A stretch of 64,000 nt of DNA from Seonamhaeicola maritimus. GTDB taxonomy: Bacteria; Bacteroidota; Bacteroidia; Flavobacteriales; Flavobacteriaceae. The stretch is taken from contig NZ_VRKQ01000018.1 of assembly GCF_008056315.1 (NCBI RefSeq), forward strand, positions 251,772 through 315,771, written 5' to 3'. A program made the position numbers and the translations under genes. Numbering within the stretch: position 1 is the first letter of the stretch; every line of letters starts with the position of its first letter. Positions 1 through 9,108 of the stretch are shown here, one piece after another. The notes beneath the pieces were generated by a model that was given only the letters and a program-made list of their open reading frames with translations, had not been told where the DNA came from and searched no databases.

Positions 1-474
1 TTTACGAATCAAAATGGTGAGGTTGTAAATAATCAAACTTTTGAAGGAAAAATATATATAGCTGATTTCTTTTTTACTAGTTGCCCTGGAATCTGTCCGA
101 AGTTGACTAAAAATATGGCCAGTATCCAGGAGACCTATAAAAATGATGAAGATATTATGTTGCTATCTCATACGGTAATGCCGTGGCGAGACTCTGTGCC
201 AATACTAAATGAATATGCTGCAAACAATAATGTAGATATAGATAAATGGCACCTAGTTACAGGAGATAAGGATGAGTTATACGCTATGGCCAGAAATGGA
301 TACTTTGCCGATGAAGATTTTACAAAAACTCAAGTTGAAAGTGATTTTATTCATACCGAGAATTTTGTTTTGGTTGATAAAAAAGGCCATATACGGGGAG
401 TTTACAATGGCACCCTGCCTATTGATGTAGAACGTTTATACAGACATATAGAAATTTTAAGGGAGGAATCTTAA
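1..474 (+). CDS. SCO1/SenC family copper-binding thioredoxin-like protein, 5'-truncated
   Basis: The reading frame is open from the first base, so the N-terminus lies outside the window; 157 residues are visible. The motif CPGICPK (about residues 28-34 of the fragment) is the CxxxC copper/redox site of SCO1/SenC proteins, which help insert copper into cytochrome c oxidase or act as thiol reductases at the outer face of the inner membrane. The later conserved histidine fits the HTENFVLVDKKG segment, followed by the usual GVYNGT strand near the C-terminus. The TTG at 103 falls inside the fold, after the CxxxC, so it is not the start. A strong terminator follows. The family call is secure; the exact role is inferred. 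Confidence 0.85.
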   Translation, partial: FTNQNGEVVNNQTFEGKIYIADFFFTSCPGICPKLTKNMASIQETYKNDEDIMLLSHTVMPWRDSVPILNEYAANNNVDIDKWHLVTGDKDELYAMARNGYFADEDFTKTQVESDFIHTENFVLVDKKGHIRGVYNGTLPIDVERLYRHIEILREES

Positions 475-503
475 TCTTTGGTTGGTTAGATTTCTATTTT
501 TCT

Positions 504-536
504 AAAAAGCTTCGTAATTTTTTACGGAGCTTTTTT
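504..536 (+). terminator. Rho-independent terminator after the SCO1 gene
   Basis: An 11-bp stem (AAGCTTCGTAA at 507-517 with TTACGGAGCTT at 522-532, one G-T pair) closes a 4-nt loop and runs into six Ts. It ends the SCO1 transcript. Confidence 0.85.
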
Positions 537-558
537 ACTTTTATAGAAATTGAAGTTT

Positions 559-1593
559 ATGAAGAAATTATTGTTGTTTTTAGTTGTAGTCGTTTGTTGT
601 TTTTCTTGTAGAAAGGAAGATAAATTTGTTTCTAGAAATATTTCTAAAGTGGAAATAAAGCATATTTTAAAAGATTCTATGTTAAGTATTAGGGCGATAG
701 AAATATTTAAAAATGAAACTTTGCAATTTGCTGGAAATAGAAACGCTTTCGGAGAAATATACCTAAATTCAAACGAATGGGTTATTAGTCAACAAAAGTT
801 TGATTCCCTAGAAATGCAGTTTAGATCTATTGCATATTCATCATCACATTATTATATGGCAAGTATAGGGAATCCAGCATTGATTTTCAATCATTACAAA
901 GAACTAGTCTATCAAGAAAACCATCCCAAAATCTTTTACGATTCTATGGATTTTTGGAATGATAAAGAAGGTATTGCCATTGGCGATTCTACCGATGGTT
1001 GTTTAAGTGTTATTATTACCAGGGATGGAGGAAATTCTTGGACAAAACTGACCTGTGATGAATTACCAAAAGGACTCAAAGACGAAGGTGCTTTTGCAGC
1101 TAGTGATTCCAATATTGCTATTGTTGGTGATAAGACATGGGTAGCTACAACCGCTGGACGTGTTTATTATTCGCCCGATAAAGGACAAACTTGGGAGGTT
1201 TTTGATACGCCAATTATTAAGGATAAAGAAACGGAAGGGATATATTCTATAGACTTTTATGATGAACTAAGCGGTTATGCTATTGGAGGTGATTATACAA
1301 AACCTGATGATAATACCGCTAATAAAATTAAAACTACAGATGGTGGTAAAACATGGCAATTAGTTGCTGAAAATGAAAACCCTGGATACAGAAGTTGTGT
1401 GCAATATATGCCTAACAGTGAAGGGAAGGAGTTAGTGGCAATTGGTTTTAAAGGTATTGATTATAGCAATGATGCCGGTGAGTCTTGGAAACACTTGAGT
1501 GATGAAGGTTTTTATACAATCAGGTTTTTAAATGATTCGGTTGCTTATGCAGCTGGTGCAGGTAGAATATCTAAACTAACTTTTAGAGAATAA
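559..1593 (+). CDS. Exported lipoprotein with BNR/Asp-box repeats (YCF48-like beta-propeller)
   Basis: The 344-residue product begins with a lipoprotein signal: a hydrophobic stretch LLLFLVVVVCC and a lipobox FSC followed by RKED. At least four Asp-box motifs are visible (RDGGNSW, PDKGQTW, TDGGKTW, NDAGESW), spaced as in BNR/sialidase-type or YCF48 beta-propellers, so the mature protein is probably a propeller anchored to a membrane. A TTG three codons upstream (550) is also in frame, but the ATG gives a standard signal peptide. Bacteroidota proteins of this kind are often annotated as oxidoreductase or sialidase-like; no catalytic residues can be assigned here, so the function is unknown. 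Confidence 0.8.
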   Translation: MKKLLLFLVVVVCCFSCRKEDKFVSRNISKVEIKHILKDSMLSIRAIEIFKNETLQFAGNRNAFGEIYLNSNEWVISQQKFDSLEMQFRSIAYSSSHYYMASIGNPALIFNHYKELVYQENHPKIFYDSMDFWNDKEGIAIGDSTDGCLSVIITRDGGNSWTKLTCDELPKGLKDEGAFAASDSNIAIVGDKTWVATTAGRVYYSPDKGQTWEVFDTPIIKDKETEGIYSIDFYDELSGYAIGGDYTKPDDNTANKIKTTDGGKTWQLVAENENPGYRSCVQYMPNSEGKELVAIGFKGIDYSNDAGESWKHLSDEGFYTIRFLNDSVAYAAGAGRISKLTFRE

Positions 1594-1622
1594 AAAAAGA
1601 GAAGCTTTTAGCTTCTCTTTTT
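1594..1622. terminator. Bidirectional terminator between convergent genes
   Basis: A 12-bp perfect stem AAAAAGAGAAGC / GCTTCTCTTTTT (1594-1605 with 1611-1622) with a 5-nt loop. A and T runs on either side let it serve both the propeller lipoprotein gene and the minus-strand Spy-like gene. Confidence 0.85.
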
Positions 1623-1626
1623 AATT

Positions 1627-2088
1627 TTATGGTCTGTTACCTTGTGGTCCGCCACCTTTTCTTCGGCTTTTCCATTGGTCTAACATTTTTCTTTTAAAAT
1701 CTTCCTCGGCAATCTTTAATTTAATTATTTTTTTAGGAGATAAAATAGTTCTAATCTTAGTAGCAAATTCCAATCTGTTTTTTTGTAAACTAGACTCTAA
1801 GTTATTTAACTTGTTTAAAAGTTCATCAGCTTTTGCATCAGTAAGAGTGCTTATGCTTTCTTTAATCTCTCGTCTTATACTGCGCATTTCATGATATCTG
1901 AGTTTGTTGTTCTTCTTGTCAAACTCATTATAAACAGGCCAAAAAGCTTGAGCCTCTTCTTTGGTTAAATCTAATTGCTCAGTTATAAATGACACTTTTA
2001 AAGATTGAATTTTATCATGGTCAGGCTTTTGTGCAGAAAGACTGAACGTAAATAAAAATATTAAAATGGAGAGTATATATGTTTTCAT
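1627..2088 (-). CDS. Periplasmic Spy/CpxP-like protein of an ECF sigma operon
   Basis: This 153-residue protein has a signal peptide (MKTYILSILIFLFTF, cleavage near SAQ) and a charged helical body with LTKEEAQAFWPVYNEF, the pattern of Spy/CpxP-like (LTxxQ-type) proteins often labelled sensor of ECF sigma factor in Flavobacteriaceae. The ATG at 2088 is preferred over one at 2124, which would overlap the upstream gene and push the signal peptide inward. It is the third gene of a sigma/anti-sigma/sensor operon. The glycine- and arginine-rich C-terminus is basic. A role in envelope stress sensing is inferred from family and context. Confidence 0.75.
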   Translation of the reverse strand: MKTYILSILIFLFTFSLSAQKPDHDKIQSLKVSFITEQLDLTKEEAQAFWPVYNEFDKKNNKLRYHEMRSIRREIKESISTLTDAKADELLNKLNNLESSLQKNRLEFATKIRTILSPKKIIKLKIAEEDFKRKMLDQWKSRRKGGGPQGNRP

Positions 2089-2107
2089 TTGTTTATATTT
2101 TATTGTT

Positions 2108-2593
2108 TTAATATAAATCTTCAACGTCTAAATTATCAAAAATGTAATCTTCTACGGCTTCATCTTCAATATTAAATTCTATAAAGTTTTCTTCGGAAAG
2201 ATCCTCTTCATCTAACAAAGAAGCAATCTCATAAGAGTCAAAATTTTCATTTAAAATATAATTCTCAACCGTTTCATAATCCAGTTCTTCGTCCTGGTTA
2301 CTAAAAATAGATAAGCTAAATAATAATAAAACAGCCGCTGCAATACTAGAAGCGTATGCAATGGTACTTCTGTTGAATAGCTTAATGACTTTGGTTTCTT
2401 TATTCAGTGAAACTTTATTTAGAATGGTGTCTTCAATAGCATCAAAATAATTATCGGGTGTTTTAAAACCAGAATTCTTGGAGAACTCTTTGAGTTTTAA
2501 CTCACTCATAATATTATCTTCAAGTGAATCAAAATATCCATTAGGGACATTAAAACCACTTTCTTTTATATTATGTAATTTATTTTTTTTCAT
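2108..2593 (-). CDS. Putative anti-sigma factor with one transmembrane helix
   Basis: The 161-residue protein has a cytoplasmic N-terminal half, one transmembrane helix (about residues 76-97, IAYASSIAAAVLLLFSLSIF) and a very acidic C-terminal half rich in E and D. The N-terminal part contains a duplicated motif, FNVPNGYFDSLED and FKTPDNYFDAIED, about 26 residues apart. Lying 33 bp downstream of an ECF sigma gene and upstream of a Spy-like gene, it is probably the membrane anti-sigma factor of that sigma factor. No zinc (ZAS) motif is visible, so it would be a non-ZAS type. The function rests on context. Confidence 0.6.
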   Translation of the reverse strand: MKKNKLHNIKESGFNVPNGYFDSLEDNIMSELKLKEFSKNSGFKTPDNYFDAIEDTILNKVSLNKETKVIKLFNRSTIAYASSIAAAVLLLFSLSIFSNQDEELDYETVENYILNENFDSYEIASLLDEEDLSEENFIEFNIEDEAVEDYIFDNLDVEDLY

Positions 2594-2626
2594 CTTATTT
2601 ATAAGACTAAATAATTTTATAAAGGT

Positions 2627-3175
2627 TTAATCTTGAGTTAAGTGCATTTCAATTTTTTTTACTGCAATATGATATGAGGCCTTTAAAGCGCCTTCACTAG
2701 TCTCTAAAATATCAGACATCTCTTTGTATTTTAAATCCTGAAAATATTTCATGTTAAACACTAGTTGTTGTTTCTCAGGTAAAGTGGCAATGGCCTCTTG
2801 TAATTTTAATTGAATGGCATCACCCTCAAAATATGTATCTGATTTTAGATTATTAATGGCTAACTCTTGAACTTCTTCACTTGTTATCTGTAACCTTTTG
2901 GCGTTTTTATTTATAAAGGTTATGGATTCATTAGTAGCAATTCTGTACATCCACGAGTACAATTTACTATCACCCTTAAAGTTATTAATATTTTTAAAAA
3001 CTTTTATAAAGGTGTTTTGAAGAACATCGTCTGTATCATCATGAGACTTAACAATGTTTCTAATGTGCCAATATAAGCGTTCTTTGTAAAGCGATATAAG
3101 CGCTCTAAAGGCTTGCTCTTTATGGGCATCAGATTTTAGTTGTAGTAATAGTTCTTCTTCGTTTGGCACAAACAA
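2627..3175 (-). CDS. ECF-type RNA polymerase sigma factor
   Basis: The 182-residue protein has the two domains of ECF sigma factors: region 2 (DDVLQNTFIKVFKNI, then SWMYRIATNESITF) and region 4 (LPEKQQLVFNMKYFQ, KYKEMSDILETSEGALK), joined by a short linker. It directs core polymerase to a small regulon and is probably held by the membrane protein encoded just downstream. An inverted repeat CTTTAG/CTAAAG (3184-3189 and 3204-3209) lies immediately upstream and could be part of its own control region. The family is certain; the regulon is unknown. Confidence 0.92.
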   Translation of the reverse strand: MFVPNEEELLLQLKSDAHKEQAFRALISLYKERLYWHIRNIVKSHDDTDDVLQNTFIKVFKNINNFKGDSKLYSWMYRIATNESITFINKNAKRLQITSEEVQELAINNLKSDTYFEGDAIQLKLQEAIATLPEKQQLVFNMKYFQDLKYKEMSDILETSEGALKASYHIAVKKIEMHLTQD

Positions 3176-3323
3176 AATTTGGTCTTTAGACTAAATAAAT
3201 ATACTAAAGTTTAAATTTAAAATTTTTTAAATTTATTCAAAAAATTAAATGGTTGATTTTCTGTCATTTAAAAATAAAAACATCGATAAAAAGCATTTTA
3301 ATTAGATAAAGTGCATTTTTTTC

Positions 3324-3354
3324 TTGTGCAGTAGTCTTATTTGTTTTATGTTTG
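3324..3354 (+). promoter_or_regulatory. Bacteroidota-type promoter with no gene behind it
   Basis: TTG at 3324-3326, a 20-nt spacer and a perfect -7 box TATGTTTG at 3347-3354 match the TTG/TAnnTTTG consensus. It points away from the sigma gene toward a terminator 54 nt further on, with no reading frame between them. Confidence 0.5.
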
Positions 3355-3360
3355 TACCAG

Positions 3361-3443
3361 AAACCTACTTATGTTGTTAGTCGTCCCCAAGTCTAGCAAT
3401 GAACTAAAAAAAAGGATAGAAGCCCAAATCTCTATCCTTTTTT
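3361..3443 (+). ncRNA. Candidate small RNA of about 83 nt
   Basis: Between a consensus promoter and a strong terminator lies a short non-coding stretch that can fold. GTTGTTAG (3373-3380) pairs with CTAGCAAT (3393-3400), with two G-U pairs, around a 12-nt loop containing CCCC, followed by a single-stranded stretch and the terminator hairpin. This promoter, hairpin with C-rich loop, terminator layout is typical of bacterial regulatory RNAs. There is no homology evidence; the hairpin could also be incidental leader sequence. Confidence 0.35.
3408..3443. terminator. Bidirectional terminator
   Basis: A 13-bp perfect stem AAAAAAGGATAGA / TCTATCCTTTTTT (3408-3420 with 3431-3443) with a 10-nt loop. 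It can end the minus-strand ABC exporter transcript and any plus-strand transcript from the promoter at 3324. Confidence 0.85.
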
Positions 3444-3463
3444 ACTTTTATAAGGTTTAGGTT

Positions 3464-5299
3464 TTAATCTAAACTCTGCATTTCAACTAACTTTTTATAG
3501 ATACCACTTTTGGTTATAAGTTCGTTGTGTTTACCTTTTTCAACAATTTCACCTTTGTTTAAAACCACAATTTCATCGGCATTTTGAATAGTAGATAACC
3601 TGTGGGCAATGACTATTGAGGTTCTGTTTTTCATCATATTCTCAAGTGCTACTTGAACCAAGCGTTCGCTCTCAGTATCGAGTGCAGAAGTCGCTTCATC
3701 AAGAACCATTATAGGAGGGCCTTTTAACACCGCTCTTGCAATGCTTAAACGTTGCTTTTGACCACCGGAAAGTTTGTTTCCTGAATCTCCAATGTTAGTG
3801 TTAATACCTTCTGGAAGGTCTTTTACAAATTCCCATGCGTTTGCTACTTTTAAAGCTTCAATGATGTCTTCATCAGTAGCATTTTCTTTTCCTAAAAGCA
3901 GGTTTTCTTTAATGCTTTCATTAAATAGAATGGCGTCTTGGGTTACAATACCTAATTGAGCCCTTAATGAAGCTGTAGTAAGGTCTCTAATATCAATACC
4001 ATCTATTAATATTTGCCCTTTATTGACATCGTAAAAACGTGTTATTAAGTTTGCAATGGTTGATTTTCCACTACCAGATTGCCCAACTAAAGCGACTGTT
4101 TTTCCTTTAGGAATGGTTAAGGAGAAATCTTTTAAAACATAATCGTCTTCATATTTAAAAGATATATTTTTGAATTCAATTTCAGAACTAAAACCTACTT
4201 TTTCAATAGCGTCTTGTTTATCCTTTAGGGGGTTTTCACTATCAATAATTTCTTGTATTCTTTCAGCTGCAGCACCACCTTTTTTAATATTGTAAAGCCC
4301 ACGAGATATGGCTTTTGCGGGAGTAAGAATATTATAAGATAACCCCATATACACCAAAAAGGTGCTACCGTCTAATAAAGAATTTGAGTTGCCACTTAAA
4401 ATTAGATTTCCGCCATACCATAATATAATTGCAATCATACAGATACCTAAAAATTCACTAGTTGGGGATGCTAAATTTTGTCGGTTTAGTAGCTTGTTTG
4501 AAAAGTTGTAAAAACGACTTGTTGATTCTTGGAATTTTTCATTGAATTTATCTTCAACGCTAAATCCTTTTATAATACGTAGTCCGGTAAGGGTTTCTTC
4601 TAGGGTAGATAAGAACAAACCTTGTTCTTTTTGCACGCGATCTGATTTCCGTTTTAAACTTTTACCTATCAAAGAAATAATAAAACCCATAATAGGGATA
4701 AAAATAAATACAAACAGGGTGAGTTTTGCACTTATGATTACCATGGCAGTTATTGTAAAAATAATGGTTAAAGGTTCTCTAACCAATAGCTCTAAAACGG
4801 ATAAATAGGAATATTGTAAGTCTAGTACATCACTGGTAACTCTAGCTAAAATATCTCCTTTACGTTTTTCAGAAAAATAGGAGAGTGGTAATTCAACCGT
4901 TTTTTTATAGACATTATTTCTTAAGTCTCTGATAACACCATTTCTTAAAAAAACCAGAAAATAATTGGCTAAATAACCAGAAAGGTTTTTTAAAAAGAAC
5001 ATGGTAATAATTAATACAATAACAAAAACAAGCGCCTTTGATTTGTCTCCATCGGTAAAAATATTCATTTGGTATGCTAAAAAATTCTCTGCATACTCTC
5101 CAATTTCCATTAAACCGGAATACGTTGGTTTTTCAGTAGGAATCACTTTTTCACTTTTAAAAATAACATCAAGCATAGGCTTTAATGCAACGAATGAAAG
5201 GGTTCCAAATAACGCAAAAAACACATTAGAAATAATGTGTCCTATTGCGAAACGCTTATAAGGTATAGCGTACCTTAATATGTTATAAAAGTGGTTCAT
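3464..5299 (-). CDS. MsbA-like ABC exporter (fused membrane and ATPase domains)
   Basis: A 611-residue half-transporter. The N-terminal ~330 residues hold six membrane helices (for example LVFVIVLIITMFFLKN and LTLFVFIFIPIMGFII). The ATPase domain has Walker A GQSGSGKST (about 401-409), signature LSGGQKQRL (about 508), Walker B IMVLDEATSALD and the H-loop IVIAHRLS. The family flips lipid A precursors, other lipids or drugs outward using ATP; which substrate applies cannot be read from the sequence. Its start codon overlaps the stop of the phosphoglucomutase gene (TAATG), so the two are translationally coupled in one operon. Confidence 0.9.
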   Translation of the reverse strand: MNHFYNILRYAIPYKRFAIGHIISNVFFALFGTLSFVALKPMLDVIFKSEKVIPTEKPTYSGLMEIGEYAENFLAYQMNIFTDGDKSKALVFVIVLIITMFFLKNLSGYLANYFLVFLRNGVIRDLRNNVYKKTVELPLSYFSEKRKGDILARVTSDVLDLQYSYLSVLELLVREPLTIIFTITAMVIISAKLTLFVFIFIPIMGFIISLIGKSLKRKSDRVQKEQGLFLSTLEETLTGLRIIKGFSVEDKFNEKFQESTSRFYNFSNKLLNRQNLASPTSEFLGICMIAIILWYGGNLILSGNSNSLLDGSTFLVYMGLSYNILTPAKAISRGLYNIKKGGAAAERIQEIIDSENPLKDKQDAIEKVGFSSEIEFKNISFKYEDDYVLKDFSLTIPKGKTVALVGQSGSGKSTIANLITRFYDVNKGQILIDGIDIRDLTTASLRAQLGIVTQDAILFNESIKENLLLGKENATDEDIIEALKVANAWEFVKDLPEGINTNIGDSGNKLSGGQKQRLSIARAVLKGPPIMVLDEATSALDTESERLVQVALENMMKNRTSIVIAHRLSTIQNADEIVVLNKGEIVEKGKHNELITKSGIYKKLVEMQSLD

Positions 5300-7029
5300 T
5301 AAATGAGTTTCATATCCTTAAGGATTGTATCAAGTTTAGTGTCCAACTCTTGTTCCGTAGTCTTGAATGCTGCCAAATTGTCTAAAGCAGTGTTCGCACT
5401 CACGTAAAATTTTATTTTTGGTTCTGTTCCACTTGGTCTTAGGGCCACTTGACTTCCGTCCTCTGTATAATAGATTAATACATTAGATTTTGGAATATCT
5501 ATTGGGCTTTCAACTCCGGTAACCATGTTTTTAGAAATGGATAATTGATAGTCTTCAATTTTTACCACTTTAGATCCATTTACTTCTGTTAAAGGATTTT
5601 TCCTTGCATCAACCATCATTTGTTTGATTTCTTCAGCACCTTCAATGCCTTTTTTAGTTAAAGACACTAATTTTTCCTTATAGAAACCGTGTTCAACATA
5701 AAGCTTAATAAGTTCTTCATAAACAGAACTTCCGTTAGCCTTTGCATGAGCTGCAATTTCAATAGCTAAAAGTGTAGAAGTTACCGCATCTTTATCACGA
5801 ACAAAATCTCCTACCATATACCCAAAACTTTCTTCACCGCCACCAATAAAGTCTAATTCTGGATAATCATAAATAAGTTTTGCAATCCATTTAAAACCTG
5901 TTAAAACAATTTTACTGTCTACCCCATAAGATTCTGCCATTTTAGTTAGCATTGGTGTAGATACTATAGTTGAGGCAATAAACTCTTTCCCTTTAATCTT
6001 ACCTTCAGCTTTCCAAAGTTTTAAAAGAAAATCAGTCATCATAACCATAGTTTGATTCCCGTTTAAAAGTTCCAATTGATTATCTAAATTTCTTACTGCA
6101 ACTCCTAATCTATCACAATCAGGATCAGTTCCAATAACAATATCAGCATTAACTTTATCGGCTAATTCTAAAGCCATTTTAAGAGCAGCAGGTTCTTCAG
6201 GATTTGGTGATGCTACTGTTGGAAAATCACCATCTGGTACTTCCTGTTCTTTAACAATATGAATATTTTTATAACCAGCACGTTTTAAGGTTTCAGGAAC
6301 CGCTGTAATTGATGTTCCATGGAGTGACGTGAAAATAATAGTTAAATTGTCTTTAGCTTCTTGACTTAAGCCTAAACTACCATTTTTAACTGAGGCATCA
6401 ATAAATACATCATCTATATCTGAACCAATATAATTAATTAAACCATCATTTGCATCAAACTTTATATCGGCATAATCCAATTCATTAATAGTATTGATTA
6501 CAGCTTCGTCATGAGGTGGTACTAATTGCCCGCCGTCTTGCCAATAAACTTTATAGCCATTGTATTCTGGTGGATTATGTGATGCAGTTAATACAATACC
6601 GCAGTGGCAATTTAAATGCCTTACAGCGAATGATAACTCTGGGGTAGGACGCAAATCTTCAAACAGATAAACTTCAATTCCGTTTGCTGAGAATACATCA
6701 GCAACTACTTTTGCAAGCGTTTTACTGTTATGTCGGCAATCATAAGCAATAACCGTTTTAATGTTTTCACCAGGGAAATATTTTTTTAAATAGTCACTTA
6801 ATCCTTGGGTGCTTTTTCCTAGAGTATATTTATTAATTCTATTGGTTCCAACGCCCATGACACCTCGCATACCACCGGTGCCGAATTCTAAGTCTTTATA
6901 AAAACTTTCTTGTATATCCTTTGGGTTGTTAGCAATACTTTCTTTAATGAAAGTTTGAGTGTCACTATCAAAAGTTGGAGTTAACCATGTGTTAATTCTC
7001 TCTAAAATCTTTGGTTCAATGTAAATCAT
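5299..7029 (-). CDS. Phosphoglucomutase/phosphomannomutase (phosphohexose mutase)
   Basis: The 576-residue enzyme has all four family motifs: the phosphoserine loop [11 protein letters not shown] (near residue 149), the magnesium loop [10 protein letters not shown] (near 303), the sugar-specificity loop GGGEESFGY (near 398) and the phosphate-binding loop [10 protein letters not shown] (near 531). It interconverts hexose 1- and 6-phosphates in the cytoplasm through a glucose-1,6-bisphosphate intermediate, feeding sugar nucleotide or storage pathways. The length suits the long PGM/PMM class of Bacteroidota. It leads a two-gene operon with the ABC exporter; a TAnnTTTG box lies 23-30 bp upstream of its ATG. 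Glucose versus mannose preference is not settled by sequence. Confidence 0.92.
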   Translation of the reverse strand: MIYIEPKILERINTWLTPTFDSDTQTFIKESIANNPKDIQESFYKDLEFGTGGMRGVMGVGTNRINKYTLGKSTQGLSDYLKKYFPGENIKTVIAYDCRHNSKTLAKVVADVFSANGIEVYLFEDLRPTPELSFAVRHLNCHCGIVLTASHNPPEYNGYKVYWQDGGQLVPPHDEAVINTINELDYADIKFDANDGLINYIGSDIDDVFIDASVKNGSLGLSQEAKDNLTIIFTSLHGTSITAVPETLKRAGYKNIHIVKEQEVPDGDFPTVASPNPEEPAALKMALELADKVNADIVIGTDPDCDRLGVAVRNLDNQLELLNGNQTMVMMTDFLLKLWKAEGKIKGKEFIASTIVSTPMLTKMAESYGVDSKIVLTGFKWIAKLIYDYPELDFIGGGEESFGYMVGDFVRDKDAVTSTLLAIEIAAHAKANGSSVYEELIKLYVEHGFYKEKLVSLTKKGIEGAEEIKQMMVDARKNPLTEVNGSKVVKIEDYQLSISKNMVTGVESPIDIPKSNVLIYYTEDGSQVALRPSGTEPKIKFYVSANTALDNLAAFKTTEQELDTKLDTILKDMKLI

Positions 7030-7051
7030 AATCTGTTAAAAAATTCCAATG

Positions 7052-7059
7052 CAAAAGTA
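7052..7059 (-). promoter_or_regulatory. -7 promoter box for the phosphoglucomutase-exporter operon
   Basis: The minus strand reads TACTTTTG (TAnnTTTG), 22 nt before the ATG at 7029, giving a leader of roughly 18 nt. No clear TTG lies at the usual upstream distance. Confidence 0.5.
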
Positions 7060-7137
7060 ATCAATTGATTAAAAACTTGAGTTTTAAAAAAGGTGATTTT
7101 AAATTAATTAAATAATTATTAGGAAAAACAATTTTAA

Positions 7138-8097
7138 TTATGAAAAATTCAATTCATCCTTTATGGAATATCGTTTTTTATCTTGTTTAGTACGTAAAAC
7201 TATTTCACCTAAAAAGCCCGCAACAAAAAATTGTGTTCCAATAATCATAGTTACCAATGAAATATAGAACCAAGGATTATCTGTAATTAAAATTGTTTTT
7301 AAGTTATTGGCTAATTTGTATAACTTCATAAAACCAATATAGCCTGCAGCTGTAAAACCAATAACAAACATAATCACTCCTAAGGCCCCAAATAAATGCA
7401 TAGGGCGCTTGCCGAAACGAGAAATAAACCAAATGGTAATAAGATCTAAAAAGCCATGTAAAAAACGGTTCATTCCAAATTTGGTTACACCATATTTTCT
7501 TGCTTGATGCTGCACCACTTTTTCACCTATATTAGTAAATCCAGAATTTTTTGATAGTACCGGAATATAACGATGCATTTCACCATTAACATCAATGTTT
7601 TTTACAACGTCAATATTGTAGGCTTTTAATCCGCAATTAAAATCGTGTAGTTTAACACCTGAGGTTTTTCTGGCAGCCCAATTAAATAGTTTAGAAGGAA
7701 GGTTTTTAGAAATAACAGAGTCATAACGTTTCTTTTTCCAGCCTGAAACCAAATCAAACCCATCTTTAACAATCATATTGTATAAATCCGGGACTTCCTC
7801 AGGGCTATCCTGTAAATCGGCATCCATAGTAATCACTACCTCTCCTTGGGCTTTTTCAAAACCAGCATGTAGCGCCTGAGATTTACCAAAGTTCTTTAAA
7901 AATCTGATACCTTTTACAGCTTTATTTTTATTAGCCAAATCAGATATGACTTTCCAAGAATCATCTGTACTACCATCATCAATAAAAATGATTTCATACA
8001 AAAAATGATTGGACAGCATAACTTTAGCAATCCAATCATGTAATTCTTTTAAAGAGTCTTGTTCGTTAAGTAGTGGTATAACTACAGATATATTCAT
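7138..8097 (-). CDS. Family 2 glycosyltransferase with two C-terminal membrane helices
   Basis: The 319-residue protein has the GT2 fold: nucleotide-binding start ISVVIPLLNEQDSL, the DDGSTDDSW loop and the metal-binding segment MDADLQDSPEEV (near residue 92). Two membrane helices follow (about 232-255 and 275-297). This is the DPM1/ArnC/GtrB-like layout, in which a sugar is moved from a nucleotide to a polyprenyl phosphate at the inner membrane. The donor sugar is not predictable. It lies 41 bp downstream of the DUF4199 gene, probably in one transcript. Confidence 0.87.
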   Translation of the reverse strand: MNISVVIPLLNEQDSLKELHDWIAKVMLSNHFLYEIIFIDDGSTDDSWKVISDLANKNKAVKGIRFLKNFGKSQALHAGFEKAQGEVVITMDADLQDSPEEVPDLYNMIVKDGFDLVSGWKKKRYDSVISKNLPSKLFNWAARKTSGVKLHDFNCGLKAYNIDVVKNIDVNGEMHRYIPVLSKNSGFTNIGEKVVQHQARKYGVTKFGMNRFLHGFLDLITIWFISRFGKRPMHLFGALGVIMFVIGFTAAGYIGFMKLYKLANNLKTILITDNPWFYISLVTMIIGTQFFVAGFLGEIVLRTKQDKKRYSIKDELNFS

Positions 8098-8138
8098 TTA
8101 AAAAATGTCAAAATTTGATGATTTCAAAAATAATGAAT

Positions 8139-8672
8139 TTATTCGGTCTCTGGTTTACTTTTTTTCATTGCTGCTGCAACTAGCAATCCAATTATAGATA
8201 ATGGCAATAAATAATTAATTAGCAGGGATATAGCCGAGTTTTTTAGTGAAAATAAATTTTCTGATTCCATTTTTTCAACTAATTCCGCAATTTTTTCCTC
8301 CGATTGATTCATGTTTTTATAAACTTGAACAATTTTGTCAAGAGATTTCTCTTTTAAAATAACCGCGGCTTCTGTATCAATAAAATTGAATATTATGAAA
8401 GAGACTAATGTTACTATTGAAAGACCAATTACTATACTTATAAAATATGCTGTAAACGATTCTTTGAAACTAATGTAGCCATTAAGGTGCTTTTTTGCTT
8501 TAACAATGGCAAGTATACCTAAAGCAATTCCTATTATATAAATAGAAATTCCAAACCATGTGTTTACAAAAAGGTCTAAGTTAATTGCGTAAGCAGCAAC
8601 AGTAACTAAAGTTAGAATTGTACCAAGATATAATCCATAATCTTTAGCAATGGATTTAAAGGATTTTTCCAT
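8139..8672 (-). CDS. DUF4199 family membrane protein
   Basis: The 177-residue protein has four hydrophobic helices (for example YGLYLGTILTLVTVAAYAI and ISIYIIGIALGILAIV) and the family's short segment HLNGYISFKESFTAYF between helices two and three. DUF4199 proteins are common in Bacteroidota and have no known function. Its neighbour is a polyprenyl-phosphate glycosyltransferase, which makes an envelope role plausible but unproven. Confidence 0.8.
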   Translation of the reverse strand: MEKSFKSIAKDYGLYLGTILTLVTVAAYAINLDLFVNTWFGISIYIIGIALGILAIVKAKKHLNGYISFKESFTAYFISIVIGLSIVTLVSFIIFNFIDTEAAVILKEKSLDKIVQVYKNMNQSEEKIAELVEKMESENLFSLKNSAISLLINYLLPLSIIGLLVAAAMKKSKPETE

Positions 8673-8710
8673 AATATTTTAATTAATTTGTTAGTTGAAA
8701 GGTTAGTATT

Positions 8711-8718
8711 CAAAGATA
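8711..8718 (-). promoter_or_regulatory. -7 promoter box for the DUF4199-glycosyltransferase operon
   Basis: The minus strand reads TATCTTTG, an exact TAnnTTTG, 38 nt before the ATG at 8672. Confidence 0.5.
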
Positions 8719-8764
8719 CCAATTAGTTACACAAAAAGTAGAAATAAAAATTAACAAAAAAGTA

Positions 8765-8794
8765 TTGTTTATTTATAAAGAATAGTTAAATTTG
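8765..8794 (+). promoter_or_regulatory. Promoter of rpmE2
   Basis: TTG (8765-8767), a 19-nt spacer and TAAATTTG (8787-8794) form a full consensus promoter about 35 nt before the L31 start codon. Confidence 0.75.
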
Positions 8795-8828
8795 CACCTC
8801 GAAAAATTAAGATTTAAAGCGTAAAGCG

Positions 8829-9080
8829 ATGAAAAAAGGTATACATCCAGAAAATTATAGATTAGTAGCATTTAAAGATATGTCTAATGACGATGTGTTT
8901 TTAACAAAATCTACTGCAGATACTAATGAAACTATTGAGGTTGATGGTGTTGAGTATCCACTTGTGAAAATGGAGATTTCAAGAACTTCTCACCCTTACT
9001 ATACTGGTAAATCTAAATTAGTAGATACTGCTGGGCGTATTGATAAGTTTAAAACTAAATACGCTAAGTTTAAGAAATAA
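8829..9080 (+). CDS. rpmE2: 50S ribosomal protein L31 type B
   Basis: The 83-residue protein matches type B L31: it begins [19 protein letters not shown], contains [17 protein letters not shown] and ends in a lysine-rich tail. It lacks the zinc-binding CxxC pairs of type A L31, so it is the zinc-independent (C-minus) form. It sits alone between its own promoter and terminator. Confidence 0.96.
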   Translation: MKKGIHPENYRLVAFKDMSNDDVFLTKSTADTNETIEVDGVEYPLVKMEISRTSHPYYTGKSKLVDTAGRIDKFKTKYAKFKK

Positions 9081-9108
9081 ACTAAGTTGTTTGTATAATA
9101 ATATTTTG

